Assembly: GCA_902476645.1 (NCBI GenBank)
Contig: CABSEG010000069.1
Location: 1 to 15,344 of the forward strand
From: an uncultured Lachnospiraceae bacterium
GTDB lineage: Bacteria > Bacillota > Clostridia > Lachnospirales > Lachnospiraceae
DNA: 15,344 bases
Direction of reading: 5' to 3'
Shown here piece by piece: positions 5,295 through 11,575 of this stretch (the first letter of the stretch is position 1; each line of letters starts with the position of its first letter). The translations under genes were made by a program, and so were the position numbers. The notes below the pieces were generated by a model that saw nothing but the letters and a program-made list of their open reading frames with translations, ran no database searches and was not told the DNA's origin.

Positions 5295-6571
5295 GTATAC
5301 TGATTAAAAAAGGAAGAGTGATTGATCCGGATACGAAGACGGACGAAATCCTGGACTTGTTCATTGAAGGCGACAAGATTGCGGCAGTGGGAAAAGAGTT
5401 GAAAGCTCAGGCAGATACCGTGTTGGAGGCAGAAGGATGCTATGTAATGCCCGGGTTGATCGATCTGCATGTTCATCTGAGAGATCCCGGCCTGACGTAT
5501 AAAGAAACGGTGGAGAGCGGGGCCAGGGCGGCTGCCCATGGAGGATTTACCACGATTCTGGCCATGCCCAACACAAAACCTGTGACAGACGACCGGTTAA
5601 ACGTGCGTTATGTTCACAATAAGGCAAAGATGACTGCGCCCATCCGAGTATTGCAGGTGGGAGCCGTCACAAAAGGTCAGCTTGGCAAAGAACTGGCAGA
5701 CATCAGGGGAATGGCCCGGGAAGGCTCTCCCGCTATCAGTGAGGATGGGAAGTCTGTGATGGATTCCGGGATTTACAGACAGGCCATGAACATTGCGAAG
5801 GAGTGTAACATTCCGGTGCTGGCCCATTGCGAAGATATTCATCTGGTGGAGGGGGGAGTCGTAAATGCAGATTCGAAGATGAAGGCCCTGGGCTTAAAGG
5901 GAATTTCCAATGCAGTGGAGGATATTATTGTGGCCAGGGATATTCTGTTGGCAAAGGAGACGGGAGTAAAGCTGCATCTGTGCCACTGCTCTACCAGGGA
6001 CAGCGTGCGCATGGTGAAGGCGGCAAAGGAAGAGGGCATAGACGTAACAGCGGAAGTTTGCCCCCATCACTTTACCTTATCCACAGATGATATTGTGGAT
6101 AAGGATCCCAATTACAAGATGAATCCACCCCTTCGGACCAGGGAAGATGTGGAGGCTTTGCGTCAGGGGTTGAAAGAGGATATTATGGATGTGATCGCAA
6201 CAGACCATGCGCCCCATTCGGCTGAAGAAAAGCAGAAACCCATAGAGAAAGCGCCTTTTGGAATTGTAGGGTTGGAGACGGCGGTGGCATTGACCGTGAC
6301 GGAGCTTGTGGACACCGGAATTTTGACTCCCATGCAGATGGCCGAAAAGATGAGCTATAACCCGGCCAGGATCATTGGCCTGGACAGAGGCTCCCTGGCG
6401 GTGGGCAAGGTGGCGGATGTGGTGGTTCTGGATCCCAACGAGACCTATACCATTGATGCGTCCACTTTTGAATCCAAGGGAAGAAATACGCCGTTTCATG
6501 GAAGAAAGGTTAAGGGAAAGGTAAAAGCTACCATTTTTAACGGGCAGATCGTATATCAGGATGAAAGATAG
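5291..6571 (+). CDS. pyrC: Dihydroorotase
   Basis: Catalyses reversible ring closure of N-carbamoyl-L-aspartate to dihydroorotate, third step of UMP synthesis, in the cytoplasm. The 426 residues match the length of Bacillus-type (class I) dihydroorotases. The amidohydrolase metal-site motifs are intact: DLHVHLRDPG (58-67, His60, His62), SEDG (150-153, Asp152), LAHCED (177-182, His179), LCHCS (230-234, His232) and ATDHAPHS (303-310, Asp305). MPNTKP (92-97) is also typical. The start fits the family N-terminus, MSILIKKGRVIDPDT; AAAGGAA lies at 5278-5284 and the ATG overlaps a 7-codon upstream ORF. pyrF follows after 19 bases. Codons for residues 263-272 contain an inverted pair of perfect DnaA boxes (separate entry). 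Confidence 0.98.
   Translation: MSILIKKGRVIDPDTKTDEILDLFIEGDKIAAVGKELKAQADTVLEAEGCYVMPGLIDLHVHLRDPGLTYKETVESGARAAAHGGFTTILAMPNTKPVTDDRLNVRYVHNKAKMTAPIRVLQVGAVTKGQLGKELADIRGMAREGSPAISEDGKSVMDSGIYRQAMNIAKECNIPVLAHCEDIHLVEGGVVNADSKMKALGLKGISNAVEDIIVARDILLAKETGVKLHLCHCSTRDSVRMVKAAKEEGIDVTAEVCPHHFTLSTDDIVDKDPNYKMNPPLRTREDVEALRQGLKEDIMDVIATDHAPHSAEEKQKPIEKAPFGIVGLETAVALTVTELVDTGILTPMQMAEKMSYNPARIIGLDRGSLAVGKVADVVVLDPNETYTIDASTFESKGRNTPFHGRKVKGKVKATIFNGQIVYQDER
6075..6104. repeat. Perfect 11-bp inverted repeat made of two inverted DnaA boxes, inside pyrC
   Basis: CCTTATCCACA (6075-6085) and TGTGGATAAGG (6094-6104) are exact inverse complements around the 8-base loop GATGATAT. Each arm holds TTATCCACA, the strongest known DnaA-box sequence (6077-6085 plus, 6102-6094 minus). 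The region encodes TLSTDDIVDKD of dihydroorotase, so codon choice shapes it. It may bind DnaA, fold as an mRNA hairpin, or be chance. Confidence 0.6.
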
Positions 6572-6590
6572 GAAAAAGGGAGGATACGCT

Positions 6591-7517
6591 ATGATTCAGA
6601 AATTAATCCGTAACATTCAAAGAACTCACGCACCCATTGTGGTGGGCTTGGATCCTATGATGAACTATATTCCGCAACACATTCAGAAAAAAGCTTTTGA
6701 GGAATACGGAGAAACCCTGGAGGGAGCCGCTCAGGCAATCTGGTTGTATAATAAGGAGATTGTGGATCACACCTATGATCTGATTCCGGCGGTGAAGCCT
6801 CAGATCGCCATGTATGAGCAGTTTGGCATTGAAGGCTTAAAGGCTTTTCAGAAGACGGTGGACTACTGTAAGCAAAAGGGGCTGGTGGTGATCGGAGATG
6901 TGAAAAGAGGGGATATCGGTTCTACCTCCGCCGCTTATGCGGTGGGCCATCTGGGAAAGGTCCAGGTGGGAAGTGAAACATACCCGGCTTTTAATGAAGA
7001 TTTTGTGACCGTAAATCCATACCTTGGCTCAGACGGAGTAAAGCCTTTTATCGATGTGTGCAGGGAAGAAAAGAAGGGGCTGTTTATCCTGGTGAAGACT
7101 TCCAACCCATCCAGCGGAGAATTTCAGGATCAGCTGATCAATGGAAGGCCTCTCTACGAGCTGGTAGGTGAGAAGGTAGCCCAGTGGGGAGAAGCGTGTA
7201 TGGGGGATACCTACAGCTATGTGGGAGCCGTAGTGGGAGCCACCTACCCGGAGATGGGGAAAGTACTTCGAAAGATCATGCCCAAGGCCTATATTCTGGT
7301 GCCGGGGTACGGCGCCCAGGGAGGAAAGGGAGCCGACCTGGTACATTTTTTCAATGAGGACGGCCTAGGAGCCATTGTCAATTCTTCCCGCGGAATCATA
7401 GCCGCCTATAAACAGGAGAAATACGCGAAATTCGGGGCAGAGCATTTCGCGGAAGCTTCCAGGGCCGCAGTAGAGGATATGATTGAAGACATTGACGGCG
7501 CGCTGCAAAATCGATAA
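6591..7517 (+). CDS. pyrF: Orotidine 5'-phosphate decarboxylase (family 2)
   Basis: Decarboxylates OMP to UMP, the last step of the pathway. The 308-residue length and the motifs VVGLDP (17-22, Asp21), GDVKRGDIGST (102-112, catalytic Asp103-Lys105-Asp108), PYLGSDGVKPF, VKTSNPSSGEFQD and LVPGYGAQGG identify the longer family-2 enzymes found in Clostridia and Mycobacterium rather than the shorter E. coli type. I chose the ATG at 6591 because GGGAGG (6578-6583) lies 7 bases before it. An in-frame ATG at 6561, inside the end of pyrC, would add ten residues (MKDRKKGGYA) but has no binding site. It is 19 bases after pyrC and 26 before pyrK. Confidence 0.97.
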   Translation: MIQKLIRNIQRTHAPIVVGLDPMMNYIPQHIQKKAFEEYGETLEGAAQAIWLYNKEIVDHTYDLIPAVKPQIAMYEQFGIEGLKAFQKTVDYCKQKGLVVIGDVKRGDIGSTSAAYAVGHLGKVQVGSETYPAFNEDFVTVNPYLGSDGVKPFIDVCREEKKGLFILVKTSNPSSGEFQDQLINGRPLYELVGEKVAQWGEACMGDTYSYVGAVVGATYPEMGKVLRKIMPKAYILVPGYGAQGGKGADLVHFFNEDGLGAIVNSSRGIIAAYKQEKYAKFGAEHFAEASRAAVEDMIEDIDGALQNR

Positions 7518-7543
7518 GAGTAGAAAGAGGTACAGGAAAAGCG

Positions 7544-8320
7544 ATGAAAAAAACAGAAAAGGTGAGGGCAAATATTCTTTCACAGGAACGAATTGCATCG
7601 GACGTATACAGTATGTGGCTGGAAGTGGGCCGGATGGCTGCGGAGGCCGCGCCTGGACAGTTTGTATCCGTGTACTGTGAAGACAAGAGCAGACTGCTTC
7701 CAAGACCCATCAGCATCTGCGAAATTGACCGGGAAAGACTGGCGATTCGTCTGGTCTACCGCGTGGTGGGAAAGGGGACAGAAGAGTTTGCGGGCAAGAC
7801 GGCCGGATGTCAACTGGATGTTATGGGGCCTTTGGGCAATGGATTTCCTCTGGAAAGAGGAAAAGGGAAAAAGGTCTTTTTGATTGGCGGAGGCATCGGT
7901 ATTCCCCCCATGCTTCAACTGGCAAAGGAACTGGACGCGGAAAAGCAGATTGTGGCGGGCTATAGGGATGAACTTTTTTTGACAGAAGATTTGAAGAACT
8001 GCGGGGAACTGTTCCTTGCTACCGAGGATGGAAGCGCCGGAGTAAAGGGGAATGTGCTGGATGCCATTGCAAAGTCCGGAATTACCGCAGACGTGATTTA
8101 TGCTTGTGGGCCCACGCCTATGCTGAGGGCGTTAAAAACCTATGCTGGGGAGAACCGGATTGAGTGCTGGCTGTCTCTGGAGGAGCGGATGGCCTGTGGT
8201 ATCGGCGCCTGTCTGGCTTGCGTCTGCAGATCAAAAGAAGTGGACGAGCACTCTCATGTACACAATAAGCGGATCTGTAAGGACGGGCCCGTATTCCTGG
8301 CGACGGAGGTGGAGCTATGA
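7544..8320 (+). CDS. pyrK: Dihydroorotate dehydrogenase B, electron transfer subunit
   Basis: PyrK carries FAD and a 2Fe-2S cluster and passes electrons from PyrD-bound FMN to NAD+, forming a PyrD2-PyrK2 complex in the cytoplasm. Of 258 residues, the N-terminal FAD barrel contains RPISIC (54-59), the NAD-binding half has GGGIGIPPM (115-123) and YACGPTPML (186-194), and the C-terminal cluster site is C-x4-C-x2-C (Cys218, Cys223, Cys226) with Cys245 as likely fourth ligand; Cys228 is an extra cysteine. The start has a modest binding site, AGGA (7534-7537). The stop overlaps the pyrD start as ATGA, consistent with coupled translation and equal subunit amounts. Confidence 0.97.
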   Translation: MKKTEKVRANILSQERIASDVYSMWLEVGRMAAEAAPGQFVSVYCEDKSRLLPRPISICEIDRERLAIRLVYRVVGKGTEEFAGKTAGCQLDVMGPLGNGFPLERGKGKKVFLIGGGIGIPPMLQLAKELDAEKQIVAGYRDELFLTEDLKNCGELFLATEDGSAGVKGNVLDAIAKSGITADVIYACGPTPMLRALKTYAGENRIECWLSLEERMACGIGACLACVCRSKEVDEHSHVHNKRICKDGPVFLATEVEL

Positions 8321-9222
8321 TAAATACCAGCGTAAACATTGCGGGAGTAACCTTAAAAAATCCGGTGATGACGGCATCCGGTACCTTTGGTTCCGGCGCC
8401 GAGTATGGGGAATTTGTGGATTTAAACCGTTTGGGAGCCGTGGTGACCAAGGGGGTAGCCAATGTACCCTGGCCCGGCAATCCCACACCCAGGATTGCGG
8501 AAACCTATGGAGGAATGCTCAATGCCATCGGTCTCCAGAATCCGGGGGTGGATGTATTTATCGAGAGAGATCTCCCATTTCTGCGTCAATTTGACACAAA
8601 AATCATCGTGAATGTCTGCGGAAAATGTGAAAGCGATTATTGCGAGGTGGTGGAACGGCTGGGGGAGGAGCCTGTGGATCTGCTGGAGATCAATATCTCC
8701 TGCCCCAACGTAAAAGAGGGAGGCATTGCTTTTGGCCAGGACCCAAAGGCTGTGGAAGCGATCACCAGAAGTATTAAGGCTGTGGCAAAGCAGCCGGTGA
8801 TTATGAAGCTAAGCCCGAACGTAACGGACATTGCAGAGATGGCGAGGGCCGCGGAAGCGGGAGGGGCGGACGCCCTTTCCTTGATTAATACCCTGACCGG
8901 GATGAAGATTGATATCCAGAGACAAACCTTTGCGCTGGCAAATAAGACCGGAGGACTTTCCGGACCTGCCGTGAAGCCTGTGGCCGTGCGTATGGTCTAT
9001 CAGGTGGCCCAGGCAGTAAAATTGCCCATTGTCGGTATGGGAGGGATCGCCACCGCTGAGGACGCTCTGGAATTTATTCTGGCGGGAGCCACAGGGGTTT
9101 CCGTGGGAACGGCTAACTTCTATCAGCCCACGGCCACCGCTCAGATAATAGAAGGAATAGAGGCCTACATGGAGAAAAAAGGTGTGGAGGATATCCGATG
9201 TTTGATCGGAGCGGTGCGATAG
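8317..9222 (+). CDS. pyrD: Dihydroorotate dehydrogenase B, catalytic subunit (class 1B)
   Basis: Oxidises dihydroorotate to orotate with FMN; with PyrK the acceptor is NAD+. The 301-residue barrel shows MTASGTFGSG (18-27), VTKGV with Lys45 near the flavin, GGMLNAIGLQNPGV (65-78), the catalytic cysteine in NISCPN (126-131, Cys129, which marks class 1B; class 2 has Ser), NKTGGLSGPAVKP, GMGGI and ATGVSVGTANF for phosphate binding. GGAGGTGG lies just before the ATG, inside pyrK, and the genes overlap by 4 bases. A soluble NAD-linked enzyme suits an anaerobe without a quinone-linked class 2 enzyme. Confidence 0.97.
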   Translation: MINTSVNIAGVTLKNPVMTASGTFGSGAEYGEFVDLNRLGAVVTKGVANVPWPGNPTPRIAETYGGMLNAIGLQNPGVDVFIERDLPFLRQFDTKIIVNVCGKCESDYCEVVERLGEEPVDLLEINISCPNVKEGGIAFGQDPKAVEAITRSIKAVAKQPVIMKLSPNVTDIAEMARAAEAGGADALSLINTLTGMKIDIQRQTFALANKTGGLSGPAVKPVAVRMVYQVAQAVKLPIVGMGGIATAEDALEFILAGATGVSVGTANFYQPTATAQIIEGIEAYMEKKGVEDIRCLIGAVR

Positions 9223-9299
9223 AAGGTATTATGCCACCGGACAAGAATAGTAAAATTCAGAGCTTGAAAAAGCAGATAGATGCGGAGGATTTTAGAGAT

Positions 9300-9974
9300 A
9301 TGGAACAGTATAAGCAGGAATTTATCCATTTTATGGTGGAGAGCCAGGTGCTGAAGTTTGGAGAATTTACGTTAAAGAGCGGGAGAAAGTCTCCGTTTTT
9401 TATGAACGCGGGAGCTTATGTGACGGGGTCCCAGCTTCGCAGGCTGGGGCAGTATTATGCAAAGGCAATTCATGATCATTACGGGTTGGATTTTGATGTG
9501 TTGTTTGGGCCTGCCTACAAGGGCATCCCTCTCAGCGTGGCTACTGCAATGGCTATCAGTGAATTATATGGAAAAGAGATCCGCTATTGCTCCAACCGAA
9601 AGGAGATCAAGGACCACGGGGATACCGGAATCCTTCTGGGAAGTAAGATGAAGGATGGAGACCGGGTAGTGATCATTGAAGATGTGACGACTTCTGGAAA
9701 ATCGATCGAGGAAACGTTCCCTATTATCCAGGCCCAGGGAGACGTGGAAATCAAGGGACTGATTGTTTCTTTAAACAGAATGGAGAGAGGGCAGGGTGAG
9801 AAGAGTGCCCTTGAGGAAATACAGGAGAAATATGGATTTGAAGCCAATGCCATTGTGACCATGGCAGAGGTGGTGGAGCATCTTTATAACAGAGAATGTC
9901 AGGGCCAAATTGTAATTGACGATGGGATCAAAGCGGCTATTGACGCATATTATGAGCAGTATGGTGCAAAATAG
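9300..9974 (+). CDS. pyrE: Orotate phosphoribosyltransferase
   Basis: Joins orotate and PRPP to give OMP. The 224-residue product has TLKSGRKSPFF (24-34), the flexible loop KEIKDHGD (101-108) and the PRPP-binding motif VIIEDVTTSGKS (124-135). The start at 9300 gives the family N-terminus MEQYKQEF and follows GGAGG (9284-9288) at 11 bases. The frame is open upstream to ATG 9198 inside pyrD, and ATG 9231 follows AAGG; a longer form with up to 34 extra residues (MFDRSGAIEG...) is possible but not expected for the family. The 77 bases between pyrD and pyrE are longer than other gaps in the operon. Confidence 0.96.
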   Translation: MEQYKQEFIHFMVESQVLKFGEFTLKSGRKSPFFMNAGAYVTGSQLRRLGQYYAKAIHDHYGLDFDVLFGPAYKGIPLSVATAMAISELYGKEIRYCSNRKEIKDHGDTGILLGSKMKDGDRVVIIEDVTTSGKSIEETFPIIQAQGDVEIKGLIVSLNRMERGQGEKSALEEIQEKYGFEANAIVTMAEVVEHLYNRECQGQIVIDDGIKAAIDAYYEQYGAK

Positions 9975-10024
9975 AAATTTGAGCAGGAAAAGGGGCTTTA
10001 TGTTCCGATAAAGGAGGATTTGCC

Positions 10025-10177
10025 ATGAACGAAAAGGTATACAGGATCATGAGCGGTGCGGGGGCATCTAACATAGCAGTAGGGATTATTGTGATGGCGA
10101 CTGGAATCGTATCAGGGATTTTGATGATTATACAGGGGGCAAGACTCCTAAAATCAAAAAAGAATGTACTACTGTAG
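10025..10177 (+). CDS. 50-residue single-helix membrane peptide
   Basis: ATG at 10025 follows a near-perfect AAAGGAGG (10010-10017) at 7 bases and encodes 50 residues: a short polar start (MNEKVYRIMSGAGASN), one glycine-bearing membrane helix (about 16-37, IAVGIIVMATGIVSGILMII) and a basic end (GARLLKSKKNVLL). It sits 50 bases after pyrE and 15 before the next gene, so it is very likely co-transcribed. I recall similar short hypothetical proteins in Lachnospiraceae but know no function. The strong binding site, membrane pattern and tight packing make it a likely real gene despite its size. Confidence 0.75.
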   Translation: MNEKVYRIMSGAGASNIAVGIIVMATGIVSGILMIIQGARLLKSKKNVLL

Positions 10178-10192
10178 GTTTGAGGAGGAGTC

Positions 10193-10654
10193 GTGAAGAT
10201 TCAAACTGCGAAGAGAATCAGAAGAGTGAGCAGTCTGCTATTTGCAGTCTACCTGGTGCTTCTGTTCTACGTACTGTTTTTTTCAGAGGGCTATGGGAGA
10301 ACTCTGGAGGAGAGAAGCTATTCTTACAATCTGGTCCCGTTTCAGGAAATTAAAAGGTTCTGGATGTACCGGGAGCAGGTTGGCTTTCGGGCCATGTTTT
10401 TGAACATCTACGGAAATGTGATCTGCTTCCTTCCATTTGGGGCCATTCTTCCGGTCTTGTATCGGAGGTGCAGATACCTGTTGGTTTTGACACTTTTGAG
10501 TTTTGAATTCAGCCTTCTGGTTGAAACGGTACAGCTGATTACAAAAGTGGGGTCCTTTGATGTGGACGACCTGTTGCTGAATACTCTGGGAGGAATACTG
10601 GGGTACCTGATTTTTAAGTTTTGTAATTACTGGAGGAAAAAGCTATATGGCTAA
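10193..10654 (+). CDS. VanZ-family membrane protein
   Basis: The 153 residues carry the VanZ-like pattern: YNLVPFQEI (45-53), NIYGNVICFLPFGAILP (71-87), ETVQL (111-115) and SFDVDDLLLNTLGGILGY (121-138), with four likely helices (about 12-30, 70-90, 95-115 and 123-144). VanZ of Enterococcus gives low-level teicoplanin resistance by an unclear mechanism; most chromosomal relatives have no known role and no glycopeptide resistance genes are nearby. The start is GTG, with GAGGAGGAG (10182-10190) very close before it. It overlaps the next gene by 8 bases. A second, unlike VanZ protein is encoded at 13725-14768. Confidence 0.88.
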   Translation: MKIQTAKRIRRVSSLLFAVYLVLLFYVLFFSEGYGRTLEERSYSYNLVPFQEIKRFWMYREQVGFRAMFLNIYGNVICFLPFGAILPVLYRRCRYLLVLTLLSFEFSLLVETVQLITKVGSFDVDDLLLNTLGGILGYLIFKFCNYWRKKLYG

Positions 10655-10961
10655 AAAGCGAATGTACTCATTTGCAGAAAAAAAACAGTCTAAGAGAGGC
10701 ATTACTTCCACGGTACTTGGAATCCTGGCTCTTGTGATTTTGCTTGTCTTGGTCTACCTTGCTTTTGCAGCTGCGGGAGAAGGGGGAATGTACCTTGGCT
10801 CCATCGGGTTATTATCTATTGTGCTGGCAGTAGCGGGAATTTCTTACGGGCTGTGGAGTTTTCGGGAAAAGAATGTGCATTACACCTTTTCTCAGATTGG
10901 CTCCATTTTAAATGGTTGTGTGCTGGCAGCCTGGATTCTTATGGTATTGATTGGAATTTAA
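10647..10961 (+). CDS. Small three-helix membrane protein, DUF6142-like
   Basis: The 104-residue product has a basic start (MAKKRMYSFAEKKQSKRG) and three likely helices (about 22-43, 48-68 and 84-103), the middle two joined by a short Gly-rich turn. The N-terminus and spacing resemble the small Clostridial family I recall as DUF6142, of unknown function; this match is from memory and tentative. GGAGG (10632-10636) lies 10 bases before the ATG, inside the vanZ-like gene, with which it overlaps by 8 bases. That overlap suggests coupled translation with the VanZ protein and perhaps a shared membrane role. Confidence 0.75.
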   Translation: MAKKRMYSFAEKKQSKRGITSTVLGILALVILLVLVYLAFAAAGEGGMYLGSIGLLSIVLAVAGISYGLWSFREKNVHYTFSQIGSILNGCVLAAWILMVLIGI

Positions 10962-10978
10962 CGGGGGAATAAGCAGGG

Positions 10979-11569
10979 ATGGACAGATTGGAAAGACAGA
11001 TGAAATTTATCCTGGAATTGGATAAATTAAAAAACGTAACCCGACAGAGTTATATTGCGGATGGAAGCAGGAAAGAAAATGACACGGAACATTCCTGGTC
11101 CCTGGCAATGATGTGCCTGATTTTGCAGGAATATGCCAACGAAAGCATTGACGCGTTAAAAACCATGGCTATGGTGTTGATCCACGATATTGTGGAGATT
11201 GACGCGGGAGACACGTATGCCTATGACCAGGAAGGCAATCGGACAAAGAGAGCCAGGGAGGTTGCCGCAGCAGACCGGATTTTCGGGCTGCTTCCGGAGG
11301 ATCAGGCGATGTGGATGCGACAGCTGTGGGAGGAGTTTGAACAGGGAGAGACTCCGGAAGCGCGCTTTGCACGGACTTTGGACAAGGTGCAGCCGGTGAT
11401 GTTAAATGATGTTACCGGAGGCAAAGCCTGGAGAGAACATCAGGTAAGAGAATCTCAGATCATGGGCCGGAATGTCAATACGCATCTTGGGTCAGAACGG
11501 ATCTGGGAGTATTGCAGAGAACTCATTGAGAAAAATTTAGACAATGGAAATATCAGGAAGGGAGAATAG
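10979..11569 (+). CDS. HD-domain hydrolase, YfbR/HDDC2-like (possible 5'-nucleotidase)
   Basis: The 196-residue soluble protein has the HD metal-site residues in the usual order: Arg23, His38 in DTEHSWS, His69-Asp70 in LIHDIVEIDAGD (with Glu73 and Asp78), and Asp135 in RTLDKVQP. This set matches the YfbR/HDDC2 branch, whose studied members remove the phosphate from deoxynucleoside 5'-monophosphates using divalent metal. Substrate here is unknown. Its place downstream of the pyr genes fits a nucleotide-pool role, but that is inference from position. The ATG follows GGGGGA (10963-10968) at about 10 bases, a weak site. The M29-type gene follows after 6 bases. Confidence 0.88.
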   Translation: MDRLERQMKFILELDKLKNVTRQSYIADGSRKENDTEHSWSLAMMCLILQEYANESIDALKTMAMVLIHDIVEIDAGDTYAYDQEGNRTKRAREVAAADRIFGLLPEDQAMWMRQLWEEFEQGETPEARFARTLDKVQPVMLNDVTGGKAWREHQVRESQIMGRNVNTHLGSERIWEYCRELIEKNLDNGNIRKGE

Positions 11570-11575
11570 AAATCA

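Noticed and set aside
5063..5539. Long minus-strand open frame over the small basic protein and the start of pyrC
   Set aside because: It lies opposite a certain gene (pyrC) and a strong plus-strand start; Cys/His/Phe-rich translation is typical of a reverse shadow.
9979..10007. Possible promoter after pyrE (TTGAGC)
   Set aside because: No -10-like hexamer at a 16-18 base spacing; the downstream genes are more simply read through from the pyr promoters.
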